DNA of 64,000 nucleotides from Apiosordaria backusii (Eukaryota > Ascomycota > Sordariomycetes > Sordariales > Lasiosphaeriaceae): NCBI GenBank assembly GCA_030549205.1, contig JAUKTV010000015.1, forward strand, positions 124,001-188,000. Direction: 5' to 3'. Shown piece after piece: positions 53,583-64,000 of this stretch. Every line of letters starts with the position of its first letter. Positions within the stretch are counted from its first letter, which is position 1. The notes beneath the pieces are model-generated. The model was not told where the DNA came from. It ran no database searches and worked only from the letters and a program-made list of their open reading frames with translations. The position numbers were made by a program, and so were the translations under genes.

Positions 53583-54318
53583 TCATTTCTTTGGGTCTTC
53601 CGGCCTGGACTCTAGTGCCGGCGTTGAGTCTTCTGGCGCCTTCTTGGAGCCACCGAACCAACCCCCGAGCGAGCCAAGCACGCCGCCGCTCGAATTGTTG
53701 GCCTCGGCAGGGGCAACGTCTGCTGTCTCGGCCTTTTCAGTGTCGGCAAAACCGACCTTCGATTCCCTCAGGGCTGCTCTCGCCTGGGCAGCAACAGCTT
53801 CTGTGCCCGTTCCGCCAGCACGCTCAGCCGCTCTCCTCCGCCTCTTGTCGAGTCTTTCCTGAAGGGCCTTTTCCTCTGCGTCACGAGCCTCCAGCTCCTT
53901 GATCCACTTCTGATGCTTCTCCTCGGCGTCCTTCTGTTGCTGCAGCTTCCAGAGCTCCTTCCTCTTGTGACGGTCCTCCTGGTAGTACATACCGCCAGCA
54001 ACCATAGCAACGACAGTAAATCCCTGAGCAGCGACACGGGCGCGGAACATCTTTTGCACCTTGACATGGTCGCCGCGGCGCATGGCACGGTAGGCATTGA
54101 TAAAGGCAGCGACGGTGAGAAGGCAGCCGATTGGAACGAGTGGTTCCTCCTTTAGGCGGCGGATGACCTTTTGGAAGCCATTTTCATTATAAAAGTCTCT
54201 GTAGCGGGGCCAAAGTAAGCTGTGCTGCTTCTCTGTCAAGGAGAACTCGGATTGAAACTCACTCGTTGCCGTCAAACGACGAGGGAAGCGGCCGGTTGGA
54301 GAGCGGTCCGTTCGACAT
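53583..54318 (-). CDS. RCF1: Respiratory supercomplex factor 1 (HIG1 family)
   Basis: Mitochondrial inner-membrane protein that helps assemble and stabilise cytochrome bc1-oxidase supercomplexes. The exons are 54318-54263 and 54198-53583 (64-bp intron), giving 223 aa. The short first exon gives MSNGPLSNRPLPSSFDGNE, joined to DFYNENGFQKVIRRLKEEPL as expected for the family. Two hydrophobic segments follow (LVPIGCLLTVAAFINAYRAM and AQGFTVVAMVAGGMYY) separated by the HIG1 basic loop. A long charged coiled coil comes next (RHKRKELWKLQQQKDAEEKH and on), then an Ala/Gly/Ser-rich tail. It is divergent from ILV1. Confidence 0.93.
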
Positions 54319-54727
54319 GATAAATGTCCACCTGGCTGGGCTTCGAATGCCGGGTTTCGAAGTAGACCGAACGGGGTTTGTGAGAGGGTGGCGATGATTG
54401 GCGTCGGCGTTGGGTGTGGTTCGAGGTTGGATTTCAGTGCGGGACTGCCCATGAACGAATTTCCATGACGCCAGGGCAGTTACAAGTGGGGACTGGATGG
54501 GCAACGGGCGGGGCAAGCTACAAAAAGCCACACGCCCGAGTCCCGACTGACTCCCCGCAGTGGAACTCCCGTTCAGGTCGTGTGGAACCCGATCCCCGGG
54601 TGCCAAGAGGTCGCCCTGCAGGACCCACTCAAACTTTCTTTCCTTCAAAAGTCGGCCGAGACCGGGGGCTTCCTGACTGTGAGTGAGCATCAGACTTCAC
54701 CGACTTGTCAACCATCGTCATATCAAA
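54319..54727. other. Divergent RCF1/ILV1 promoter region
   Basis: A compact 0.41-kb promoter shared by two mitochondrial-protein genes. No other feature was seen. Confidence 0.5.
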
Positions 54728-56675
54728 ATGGCCTCCACAGGTTCCAGCGAGCCTCATCACGAAGGCAGCGCAACAGAGCACACAACAGCCAACGATGTGA
54801 ACGGGGTCAATGGTGTCAATGCCGTCCCACAGCTGCCCACCGCATTCCGCAACGCCAACGGCAGTCTCGGTGCCGGAGGGTTGCCCAGAAACATGTCTCT
54901 GAGCAGCTTCGCTCTGACAGAATACAGCGCAAAGCCAACGCCGCCCACTGAAGACAAGAAAGATCAGATTCAGAAGGTTGTGCCAGATGAATATCTTCTA
55001 CCAAATGGCAACCCGGATGTGAGTCACCTCCACCCCAGCCCCTTGCCCTGCCTGGCATTGAGCAGACATACAATGTTCTCTCTTCAACTATGGCCTTGTC
55101 TTCTTGTTCATTCATGTCGCTGACTAAGATCGACAGTATCTCCGCCTCATCATCACCTCGTACCCTCGTGTGAGAGAAGTGTGCAAAGAGACCCCCTTGG
55201 TCCACGCCGTTGGTCTAAGCAACCGACTCGAGCGCAAGGTATTATTGAAGCGAGAGGATGAGCAACCAGTATTCAGCTTCAAGCTTCGAGGTGCTTATAA
55301 CAAGATGGCCCATCTCGACGCTACCGAATCCTGGAAAGGTGTCGTTTGCTGCAGCGCCGGCAACCATGCCCAGGGCGTCGCATACTCAGCTCGCAAGTTG
55401 AAGATCCCCGCCACTATCGTGATGCCCAAGGGGACACCGAGCATCAAGCATCTCAACGTATCCAGAATGGGAGGCCACGTCGTCCTTCACGGTGCTGACT
55501 TTGACGAGGCCAAGGAGGAATGCGCTCGGCGGGAAAAGCAGGACGGCTTGATCAACATTCCGCCCTTTGACGACCCCTATGTGATTGCCGGCCAGGGGAC
55601 TATCGGCATGGAAATTCTCTCGCAAACAAACTTGCAGAAACTCGATGCCATCTTCTGCTGCGTCGGTGGTGGCGGCCTGATTGCTGGTGTTGGTGTGTAC
55701 GTCAAGCGCATTGCACCCCATGTGAAGATCATTGGCGTGGAAACGTACGATGCCGATGCAATGACTCAGTCATTGGAGAAGGGAGAGCGTGTGCTACTCA
55801 AAGACGTCGGTTTGTTTGCCGATGGTGCAGCGGTCAAGATCACGGGCGAGGAAACGTTCCGCATTTGCCAAGAGGTCGTGGACGAGATGGTTCGGGTAAC
55901 GACCGACGAAGCCTGTGCTGCTATCAAGGACATGTTCGAGGATACCAGGTCCGTCATTGAGCCAGCTGGCGCTCTGGCCATTGCTGGTATGAAGAAGTGG
56001 GCGGCCGTCAACCCAACCCCGGATCCCACCCGGTCTGTCGTGGCCATCACGTCTGGTGCAAACATGAACTTTGACCGCTTGGGATTTGTTGCTGCTCGTG
56101 CCACGTACGGTGAAGGGAGAGAAGCCCTGCTCGCAGCCCGGATTCCGGAGAACCCAGGAGCATTCGCCGAACTCATCAACGCCGTGATGCCTCACTCTGT
56201 CACCGAGTTTAGCTACCGTTACGCTAGCCCAACCGAGGCCAACGTGCTTCTTGGTATTTCATTGACTGCGGTTGGTAATGAAAGAGCACAGCAGCTGCAA
56301 TCAGTCATAAACCGCATCAAAGAATCTGGCACAATGGATATCACCGACCTCTCCAATGACGAGCTGGCGAAAAGTCACATTCGCTACATGGTTGGTGGCC
56401 GGTCCAATGTTCCAAACGAGCGCCTGTACACTTTCCGGTTCCCAGAACGGCCTGGCGCCCTTGAGCGTTTCCTTCAAACATTGCGTGTAAAGTACAACAT
56501 CAGTTTGTTCCAGTACAGAAATCACGGCGGGGATATTGGGCAGGTTTTGACTGGCATCCTCTGCCCGGATGAGGAAGTCGGCGAGCTACAGAGTTTCCTC
56601 AAGAAGGTCGGGTACCCTTGGGAGGATTGTACTGATGCTGCTGTCTTCAAGACGTTTTTAAGATCTGAAACATAA
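54728..56675 (+). CDS. ILV1: Threonine deaminase (threonine dehydratase), isoleucine-regulated
   Basis: PLP enzyme that converts threonine to 2-oxobutanoate, the first step to isoleucine, in mitochondria. The exons are 54728-55018 and 55137-56675 (118-bp intron), giving 609 aa. The PLP lysine is K146 in VFSFKLRGAYNK; the phosphate loop is VGGGGLIAGVGVYV and the substrate loop CSAGNHAQGVAYSA. Two C-terminal ACT-like domains (AFAELINAVMPHSVTEFSYR and YTFRFPERPGALERFLQTLR) provide feedback by isoleucine. The first 97 residues include a low-complexity Asn/Val/Gly stretch and then SLSSFALTEYSAK; a classical presequence is not obvious. The stop is followed almost at once by the AT-rich block. Confidence 0.95.
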
Positions 56676-58145
56676 GAGATATACAGATAGAACAAGAAAG
56701 GTTTCTGGTAATAGTCTTAATAACCATGATCGAAGTAGAGATTTATAATAAGATAAGTGGCTTATAGCCTAATTTAAGTGCACAAGTGTCGAAATATAGT
56801 AATAATAAATTTATACCGAAATGAAAGAACAGTTAGTAAACTTATTAATTAATAGTAGAATATATAATTTTATAATGATAATAAGTATTGTTAAATAAAG
56901 TATTTAATTAAATTAATTATAATAATAAAGAAAAAAGTAAATAAATAATATTTTAAAAATAATATATAAATATTAACTTTATATTATTTTACATTACTAT
57001 ATTATTAAAAAATAAAGAAATACGGAAGTTGGAGTTAAAAGTAAGTGAACTTTTATATTAATTTAATTTCCTAGGATAGTATAAATCGTCTATTTTAAAC
57101 GTACTTTTAAATTATATATTATATACCTAATATTTCTATACTTACTTAATAATAAGATTTAAACCTTTTAATTACTTTTTAATATCCTAAAAGTCTTTCT
57201 TTATTTTTATTTATTTATTTTATTCTTTAATATTAAGTATAAAAAGTTAACGTTGGTTTTTTAAAGGTTAGGGTTATCGCAGTAACTTAAAAGTATATAT
57301 ATAACTATAAGTATTATAAGCTAAAACGGCAGTTAATATAGAAGTTCATTTACTTTTAACCTTAACCTCTATAAAGTTAATAATAAATTATTTTAATTTA
57401 ATAAAGAAATAAAAAAAATTTATTATTTTTTAAAATATAACTTTTAAAAAAATCTAACCTTCATAAAGTTTATTAAAAACTTTACATTTAACTTTTTATT
57501 TAATAATAACTTTAATTTATTTCAAGGGTTATTATTTAAATAAAATTAAATATTTATATTCTAATTATTAAGTATTTATATTTTTAAAATTAAAGCTTTA
57601 ATCAATATTAAAAACCTATATTATATAACCTTTTAAAGTAAATAAAAAATTACAAATTATATATTTAATAACTTTATTAAATAAAAATATATAAAAAGTA
57701 ATTATTATATTAAAAATTATTTATAATTATTAAGGTTTTAAAAGTTATTATTAAAAAGAATACTATATAAAAATATTTTATAAAATAATTATTAAAATAA
57801 CTAAAGAATATATATATAAGGAAAGATTTAAAAATTAAATACTTAATTAAAAAATAATATTATAATAATTTAACAAGTAAGGTTATAAAAGTATAAAGTT
57901 TATTAGTAAATTAAATTAAAATAAAGTTTCAAAGTTAAAAGAGTTTAAATTTATTATAATTATAAAAAACTGAATTTTTAAATAATAAAAAAAGTTAATT
58001 TAAAGTAATAAAATTTCTTTTATAATTAATAAAATTTATAATAAATTGTAAATTTAATAATTAAATAAAACTTTTTATAAATATATAATTTGAAAAAGAA
58101 TAAAAAATATTTATAACCTTTATATTTTAAATCTATTATATATAT

Positions 58146-58158
58146 ATAAAAATAGAAT
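58146..58158 (+). repeat. Left copy of 13-bp flanking direct repeat
   Basis: ATAAAAATAGAAT ends immediately before the first base shared by the two element copies. The identical 13-mer stands at 59105-59117. It is a candidate target-site duplication. Confidence 0.55.
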
Positions 58159-59104
58159 CTTAAGGTTCGGTGGTATATACATAAGACGTGATATACAGAT
58201 GCTTATGATCAATACAATAGTAAACAGTATCTTTAAGTTATTTAGTATACTATTAAATTGGCTACCTATTAAGGTATTTTAGCCTTTACTATTATACCTG
58301 CAATCGATATTAGCTTTACTAACTATCCTTTTACTTTATCCTTCTATATAAATGCTTTATTTTAAATCCTTATATTATTATTATCAATCTATAATCTTCG
58401 ATCGAGTTTAATTAACCTCTATTTAAATCGACAGAGTTCGGTATATTGTTCGATAAATAAAATATCAAGCTTATATATAGCTAAATTCTAAATATAGGTA
58501 AAGCTTATATTTTACTCTTTACTATCTTTCTTTAGTATAGCTATTGTTATATTAGCTAATTTAACCTTATTACTATTCTATATTAGGATTTTATATTTAT
58601 AGGCTTTCGGTATAATTATATATTAGTATTATATTAGTACTATCTTTTAATTGTTAAGTTGTATAGGATAGACCTATACTTAATACTGTAATCGGTTAAG
58701 TCTTAAAATAGTAAATAATATAGGAGAGGAATATAGTAAATAATGTAAAAGAGAAAAGGTAAAGAAAAGTAGATAGGATCTTTTTTAACTTTATATAGAC
58801 GTTAGTATCTGGCCTTAGTGTAGGCCGGTGAAGAAGTTATTAGTACGGTTATAAGCAATTCGGTAATAAAGAAGGTATTTGGAAGGTTTAGCTATAATAT
58901 TATTATATAAGCTTATTATTAAACTCGACAGTAGAAAGTTTAACTATATAATAAGTATATAATAAGTATATGATAATTATGTAACTATAACGGTGGCCTT
59001 AGGCAGTTTAAGTAGTATACCAGATCAACTGTAAAGAGAACCAACGCCGGGTATAGCGTTATAAAAGAATTTTTTTTTTTAGAAGCTCCACTTCTTAGAA
59101 AGAC
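58159..59104. mobile_element. RIP-mutated element, copy 1 (about 946 bp)
   Basis: The sequence starting CTTAAGGTTCGGTGGTATAT recurs at 63527. The left limit is where similarity to copy 2 begins; the right limit is inferred from the second 13-mer at 59105. I find no terminal inverted repeats, and no coding sequence survives. A T run (59070-59080) and a small hairpin (AGAAG/CTTCT) lie near the right end. It could be a SINE-like or other short non-autonomous insertion, a solo LTR, or, with copy 2, the left LTR of an element of roughly 6.3 kb. The 13-bp duplication is long for an LTR element and fits a non-LTR-type insertion better. Confidence 0.6.
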
Positions 59105-59117
59105 ATAAAAATAGAAT
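59105..59117 (+). repeat. Right copy of 13-bp flanking direct repeat
   Basis: ATAAAAATAGAAT, identical to 58146-58158; the bases just outside differ (T at 58145, C at 59104). Confidence 0.55.
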
Positions 59118-59443
59118 TTTTATTATTATTAATTTCAAAATTATTAAAAAATATATATTTATTATAAAGAATTAATGAATTAATATAATAAAGTTAATTT
59201 TTTAAAAAAAAGTAAAATAGAAATTAAAAATCAATATATAGTATTTAATATTATAAAGAAAAGGAGAAGGGAAACCTACTTTTGAAATATATTAAGGTAA
59301 TTAAAGTTTAAATATATAAAGATAAAGGTAAAGTAAATAATATTAATTAAATTTAATATTAATAAAAAATTATATTATTATTATTATTTATTTTATTTAT
59401 AAAATTATTTTAAAAAAAGTATAAACTTATTAAATAAGTATAG

Positions 59444-59474
59444 CTAATTATAGGCTTAAAGGCCCTGTAATTAG
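59444..59474. repeat. Short hairpin in the AT-rich block
   Basis: CTAATTATAGGC and CCCTGTAATTAG are near-perfect inverted repeats (10 of 12 pairs) with a 7-nt loop. They sit at the edge of a less AT-rich patch and may mark an element terminus. Confidence 0.4.
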
Positions 59475-62400
59475 TACTTACATACTAACTTATAGTATAG
59501 CAGAAGTCTTATATATAATACCTATAGCTTAATGCTACGGTATTAGAATATAGTACCTAGTAGGTACTGTAGGATAGAAATATAGTAGGTAAATAATTAT
59601 ATTATAGTACTAGTTTTTTATAAATCCACTATAATATTCTCTATAATAAGGTTTATATTCGACCTTTACTATATACCTACCGACTAATATATAGTACTTT
59701 ATATACTTTAATAGGTAAATAAGCTAAAATATAATTTAATTAACTTCAAGGTTTATTAAGTTTTATAAATTATTTATTAAATCCTTTATAGCTTTCGATT
59801 TATAGGGTTTATAAGCTTATAAATTAATATAGTAGTAATATACTTATTTAATTATAAGCCTATTAATTTTAAACTAGTTTAATTAACTTAATAGTTAACT
59901 ATAGATCTTATAAGTAATTAAATTAATATAGTTTATAACTTTTTAAAAATTAACTTATAATTATATAAAAAGGCTATAAAATCAAATACCTTTAACTTAA
60001 AGTATAGGTTAATATAAAGTTAAACTATTTATATTACCTATAATAGTAAATTAATAATTTAAATATAAAATTATAAGCAGTTTAATTTATTAATTAATAA
60101 AATATAGGCTTTTAAATAATTTATAGTAAAATAAAGTATTAAGTAAATATTAAGTAATTAACGGATAAGCTTTTTAACTTAAGTTTTTATTATATAATAT
60201 AATAGTAATTACTTATTATAAATTGAAACTTTATAAGGACTTAATTTAATATTCTTTCTGTACTTATAATAAATAATAGGTTTAGATTTAAATTTAAAGC
60301 TTATTATAGTAAGTTAAAATTAATAAATTAATTAGTTAATTAAAAAATTAAAATATAAAGTATATAAGGCATTAAGGTTTATATATTTTAAACGTTAAGT
60401 AATTGTTTTTTTAAGTTAATTTATAAAAGAAAATGAAATATAAGGAAGGTGGTTTTTTAATTTATTTTTTTATTAACTTTTTCTTTATAAGTTTATTCTT
60501 TAAGTATAAAAGATTTATAAAGATTTTAAATTTTTAATTAGTTAATAGTTTAGTTAGTTTGTTAGTAAATATTTATTTAATATTTAAGTGGTTAATAGTA
60601 ATTTATAATACGTTAATTTACTTCTTAATTTAATAGTATTTTAATAGTATATACTTAATATAATTATAAAGTTAATATTATTATTATATAATAAAGTAGA
60701 GTTTATTAAAGTATACTGTAATTTTTTATAAACTTTTTTAATTTATAAAACTTTATAAATAGTCTTAATAAGTATATCGGTTTAACCTTTAAAGTAAAGA
60801 GGTTTATAGTATTAGCTTTCTTTAATTTTTAATTTATAAGGCCCTTAGTTACTTTAAATATAAAACTATAAGTAGATTTTAAGTCCTTTAAGTCCTCTAT
60901 AAAGTCTGAATTTATAAAGCCTATTAGTACTATAGTACCTTTTTTTTTAATAAGTTTAATAATATTATAATTATAAGTAATTATTAAATTCTTTATATTA
61001 TTTAAATATTTTAAAAGGGTTTTAATAGCGTTTAAGTTTATTATAATAAACTACTATATATTTTTTAAAAACTATTATATTATAAAAGTAATATTAAGCT
61101 TTATTTAAGTTATTAAATATATTATAGTATTTACTATATATTAAAATAGTATATAATCTAATTTATTTATAAAGCTTTTTTTTAATTTAAAGTTTTTATG
61201 TTAAGTTACTATTTTAGACTACAAGGAAATTAATATTTTATAATTATTTTTAAAGTTAAAGGTTTTAATTACCTTTTATATATATTAAGTTTAGTTAAAT
61301 TATAAAAAGAAACGATATTTATCCTTTATTATTTAGTTATTTTAAAAAAAAAGCCAGCCTTTTATTTTTTATTAAGTAAACTTTATTTAAACTTTTTTTA
61401 AGCTATTAAATATAGGCTTTATTAAACTTTATAATTAAATAATTATTAATATAAATTATTATAAAATTTTAATTTTAAAATTATAAAAGATAATAAAGTT
61501 AAAAATTAATACTATAAAACCTTTTTTTTTAAATAATTTAATAAATTTAATTTATTAAAGTTTAGGGCTTTACTTTAAATTATATAAGGCTTTAAAAAAG
61601 CAAATTATTTAATTAATTTTAAATTTAAAGTTTTATTTATATAACTTTATTTTAATAATCAAGTTTACTTTTTAATAAAATTTATTAAAGCCTTTAAAGA
61701 TAATTATATAATTTTTCTTTTTTAAATAGTTGTTAAGAAATGCCTTTATAAAATCAATTTATTTTATTTTTTAATTTAATAAAGTTACTGTAGTTAATAG
61801 TATATATTAAATAAGTAATATAATAGTAAAAGTAAAGGTTTTTATAAAATTTAAATCTTCCTTTTATGAGAATCTTTTAATAATTAACTTAACTTTAAAC
61901 TTTAAAAGTTTATTTTCTTTATTAATCATTTTATATAGTATTAATTTATTAATTAATAATATATAGTTTTTAAGAAAGTACTTTAAGGAAAGAATTTAAA
62001 GGTTTTTTAATTAATTATTTATTTAAATTTACTATATATAGCCTTTAATTAATAAGACTTTTTAAGGTTCTTTAATATTTATTTTAATATTTAAAGTAAT
62101 AAATTAATATTAAAAGAACCTTTAAAGATCTTATAATAATAAGCTTTAGCTTTAATTAATATTAATTTAATAAATTAGCTAATATTTATTTTAATATTTT
62201 ATTTATATTTAAGTATATTTTTTTTACTTTTATTAATAAATGATTTTTAATAGGGGTTTTAAGTTAACTTTAGGCCTATAATAGACTTATTAAAAGGCTT
62301 TAAGTTACTATTAATTATAGTTTTTTAAATTATAGTAAGTTTATTAATTGATTTATTATTAAGAAACTTTTTAAAGTATAGGTTATTATTTTTATTTATT

Positions 62401-63526
62401 AATTATAGTAGCTTTACTTTCTTTTAATTTAAATTCTTTTTTAAAATGGTAGTAATATTTTAAATTACAATAAGCTTAATTACTATATTAATAAAGGAAG
62501 ATTTTACTATTACTTTTTTAATCGGTATTTATATTTAATAAGTTTTACTTTTAAAAGAATTAATAATTTATTAAGCTTTATATAGGCTTATAGTTTTAAA
62601 GTTTTAAACCTTTTTTTAATAGAAATAAAAAGCTTTATAAAGGAACCTATAATTTTAAACCGGTTTAAATTTAATTTATAAAGAAAGGAAGGCTTTAATT
62701 TATTATAGAATATTTAATAAAAAGTAAGGTCCTTATTATTAATTACTATATAGTTAATTAATTTAAATACTATAAATATTATATAATATTATAAATATTA
62801 AAAAAGCTATAATAATATTATAGTAATTTATAATTTGTTTAAAAATACTTTAATAAAGTATTTAATTAGGCTATTTTACTTATAAATATAAGGTTTAAAA
62901 GTAGAAAATTTAATATTTTTAGTAGAAAATTAAGCCTATAGTTTATTATTAATTTTTATTATTATTATAATAAAAGTAAATAAGGTATTAATTATAGTAA
63001 TTCTTTAAGCCTTTAAAAAAGCCTTTTATAACGTTTAATATAATTAAGCTTTTAACGTTTAATAAATAAAAAGCCTATTTAAATTAAGATTTTTAATTTA
63101 TTAAAATTAATATTATAGAGAGTTTATTATAGGGTATAGGTTTAATTTTAAAAGTATTACCTTTAATAGAATTTAAAACTTTAAAAGAGTTTAAAATAAT
63201 AAAAAATTAAAGCCTTTTTATTATTTTAATTTTATTATAAACTAAATATTAAAAATTTACTTTTTTTATTTAATTTAAATTTAAAAGTTTAATAATAATT
63301 TTATAAGTCTTTTTTAATAGTATGAAGTTTATATAACTTAATTTAATATACTATTTTAATATTATTTAAAGTAATTTACTATAGTAATTTATAACGGTAT
63401 TAAAGATATTTTTAATAGCCTTTTTAAATATATAGCCTCCTTAAGTCTTTTTTTAATTAAATAAATTAAGGTTATTTAAACTATTAAAGCCTTCTATAAG
63501 TTAATAAAGCTTTTTAATAGATTTAC

Positions 63527-64000
63527 CTTAAGGTTCGGTGGTATATACACAAGACGTAACACACAGATGCTCACGATCAACACAACAGTATCTTCAAGTT
63601 ATTTAGTATACTATTAAACTAGCTACCTATTAAAGCATCTTAGCCTTTACTATTATACTTATAATCGATATTAGCTTTATTAACCATCCTTCTACTTTAT
63701 CCTTCTATATAAATACTTTATCTTAAGTCCTTATATTATCATTATCAATCTATAATCCTCGATTAAGCTTAATTAACCTCTATTTAAATCGACAAAGTTT
63801 AGTATATTATTCGATAAATAAAGTATCGAGCTTATATATAGCCAAATCCTAAATATAAGTAAGGCCTATATTTCGCTCTTTACTATCTTTCTTTAATATA
63901 GCTATTATTATATTAACTAATTTAACCTTATTACTATTCTATATTAGGATCTTATACTTATAGGCTTTTAGTATAATTGTATATTAGTATTATATTAATA
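63527..64000. mobile_element. RIP-mutated element, copy 2 (cut by window edge)
   Basis: Direct repeat of 58159 onward, 5,368 bp downstream, running at least 474 bp to the window end. It keeps more C (for example at 63549-63596) than copy 1, so it is less mutated in places. Its left flank (GATTTAC) differs from the flank of copy 1, which places the shared boundary at the C of CTTAAGG. Confidence 0.7.

Larger units (their letters stand above)
56690..64000. repeat. AT-rich, RIP-mutated repeat block
   Basis: From just after the ILV1 stop to the window end the sequence is almost all A and T, has no long open frame on either strand, and is full of TpA steps. Two element copies inside it (58159, 63527) differ only by transitions and one 7-nt length difference, the expected result of repeat-induced point mutation (C to T, mainly at CpA, on both strands). 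Slightly less AT-rich patches occur at about 58700-59080 and 59440-59720. The block is likely heterochromatic. I could not recognise any transposon protein remnant. Confidence 0.9.

Noticed and set aside
56690..64000. AT-rich block as mitochondrial DNA insertion or centromere
   Set aside because: No tRNA, rRNA or protein frames of mitochondrial type are visible, and the transition-only divergence of the two repeat copies is better explained by RIP. Centromere identity cannot be judged from sequence alone.
58159..64000. Full LTR retrotransposon with two LTRs
   Set aside because: Kept only as an alternative: I found no primer-binding site, polypurine tract or pol remnant, and the 13-bp duplication flanks the first copy alone.

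Overview
The window is nuclear DNA of a filamentous ascomycete, most likely a sordariomycete of the Sordariales. The evidence is a complete Neurospora-type quinate (qa) gene cluster, short introns of about 50-120 bp with GT..AG borders and CTAAC-like branch sites, compact genes on both strands, and a terminal AT-rich block with the marks of repeat-induced point mutation (RIP). All gene models below were built by joining open frames across introns read by eye. For every spliced model the exon lengths sum to a multiple of three.

Layout. 1-32 is the 3' end of a tRNA. 415-16218 is the qa cluster: permease qa-y (-), repressor qa-1S (-), activator qa-1F (+), quinate/shikimate dehydrogenase qa-3 (-), dehydroshikimate dehydratase qa-4 (+), catabolic dehydroquinase qa-2 (-) and the inositol-monophosphatase-like qa-x (+). 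Together these import quinate, convert it via dehydroquinate and dehydroshikimate to protocatechuate, and switch the pathway on and off. Two perfect and one imperfect 16-bp QA-1F operators lie in the divergent promoters. 16686-31423 holds a WD-repeat ribosome-biogenesis protein (JIP5), a secreted GH18 chitinase, a small membrane protein, an alpha/beta hydrolase, a secreted GMC oxidoreductase, a mitochondrial-type mercaptopyruvate sulfurtransferase, APC11 and an unknown protein. 31964-42208 holds a plasma-membrane syntaxin, a MEMO1 homologue, a zinc-ribbon protein, a secreted tannase/feruloyl-esterase-family protein and DNA polymerase kappa. 42581-56675 holds a TRK potassium transporter, an ER FKBP, a small Ser-rich protein, an RPEL-repeat protein, a TLDc (RTC5-like) protein, RCF1 and threonine deaminase ILV1.

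From about 56.7 kb to the end the DNA becomes extremely AT-rich and has no long open frames. Two copies of one element (58159 and 63527) differ only by transitions plus one 7-nt length difference, which is a RIP signature. The first copy is precisely bracketed by a 13-bp direct repeat, suggesting a target-site duplication around a 946-bp insertion.

The most unusual points are: a tannase-family enzyme lacking both cysteines of the CS-D-HC catalytic motif; a GMC enzyme whose second active-site His aligns with Ser; a syntaxin with a 73-residue Pro/Ala-rich tail after its membrane anchor; a 116-bp foldback repeat between genes; and the RIP-mutated element with its flanking 13-mer. I found no CRISPR array and no clearly new multi-gene system; the only gene set with an evident shared function is the known qa cluster.
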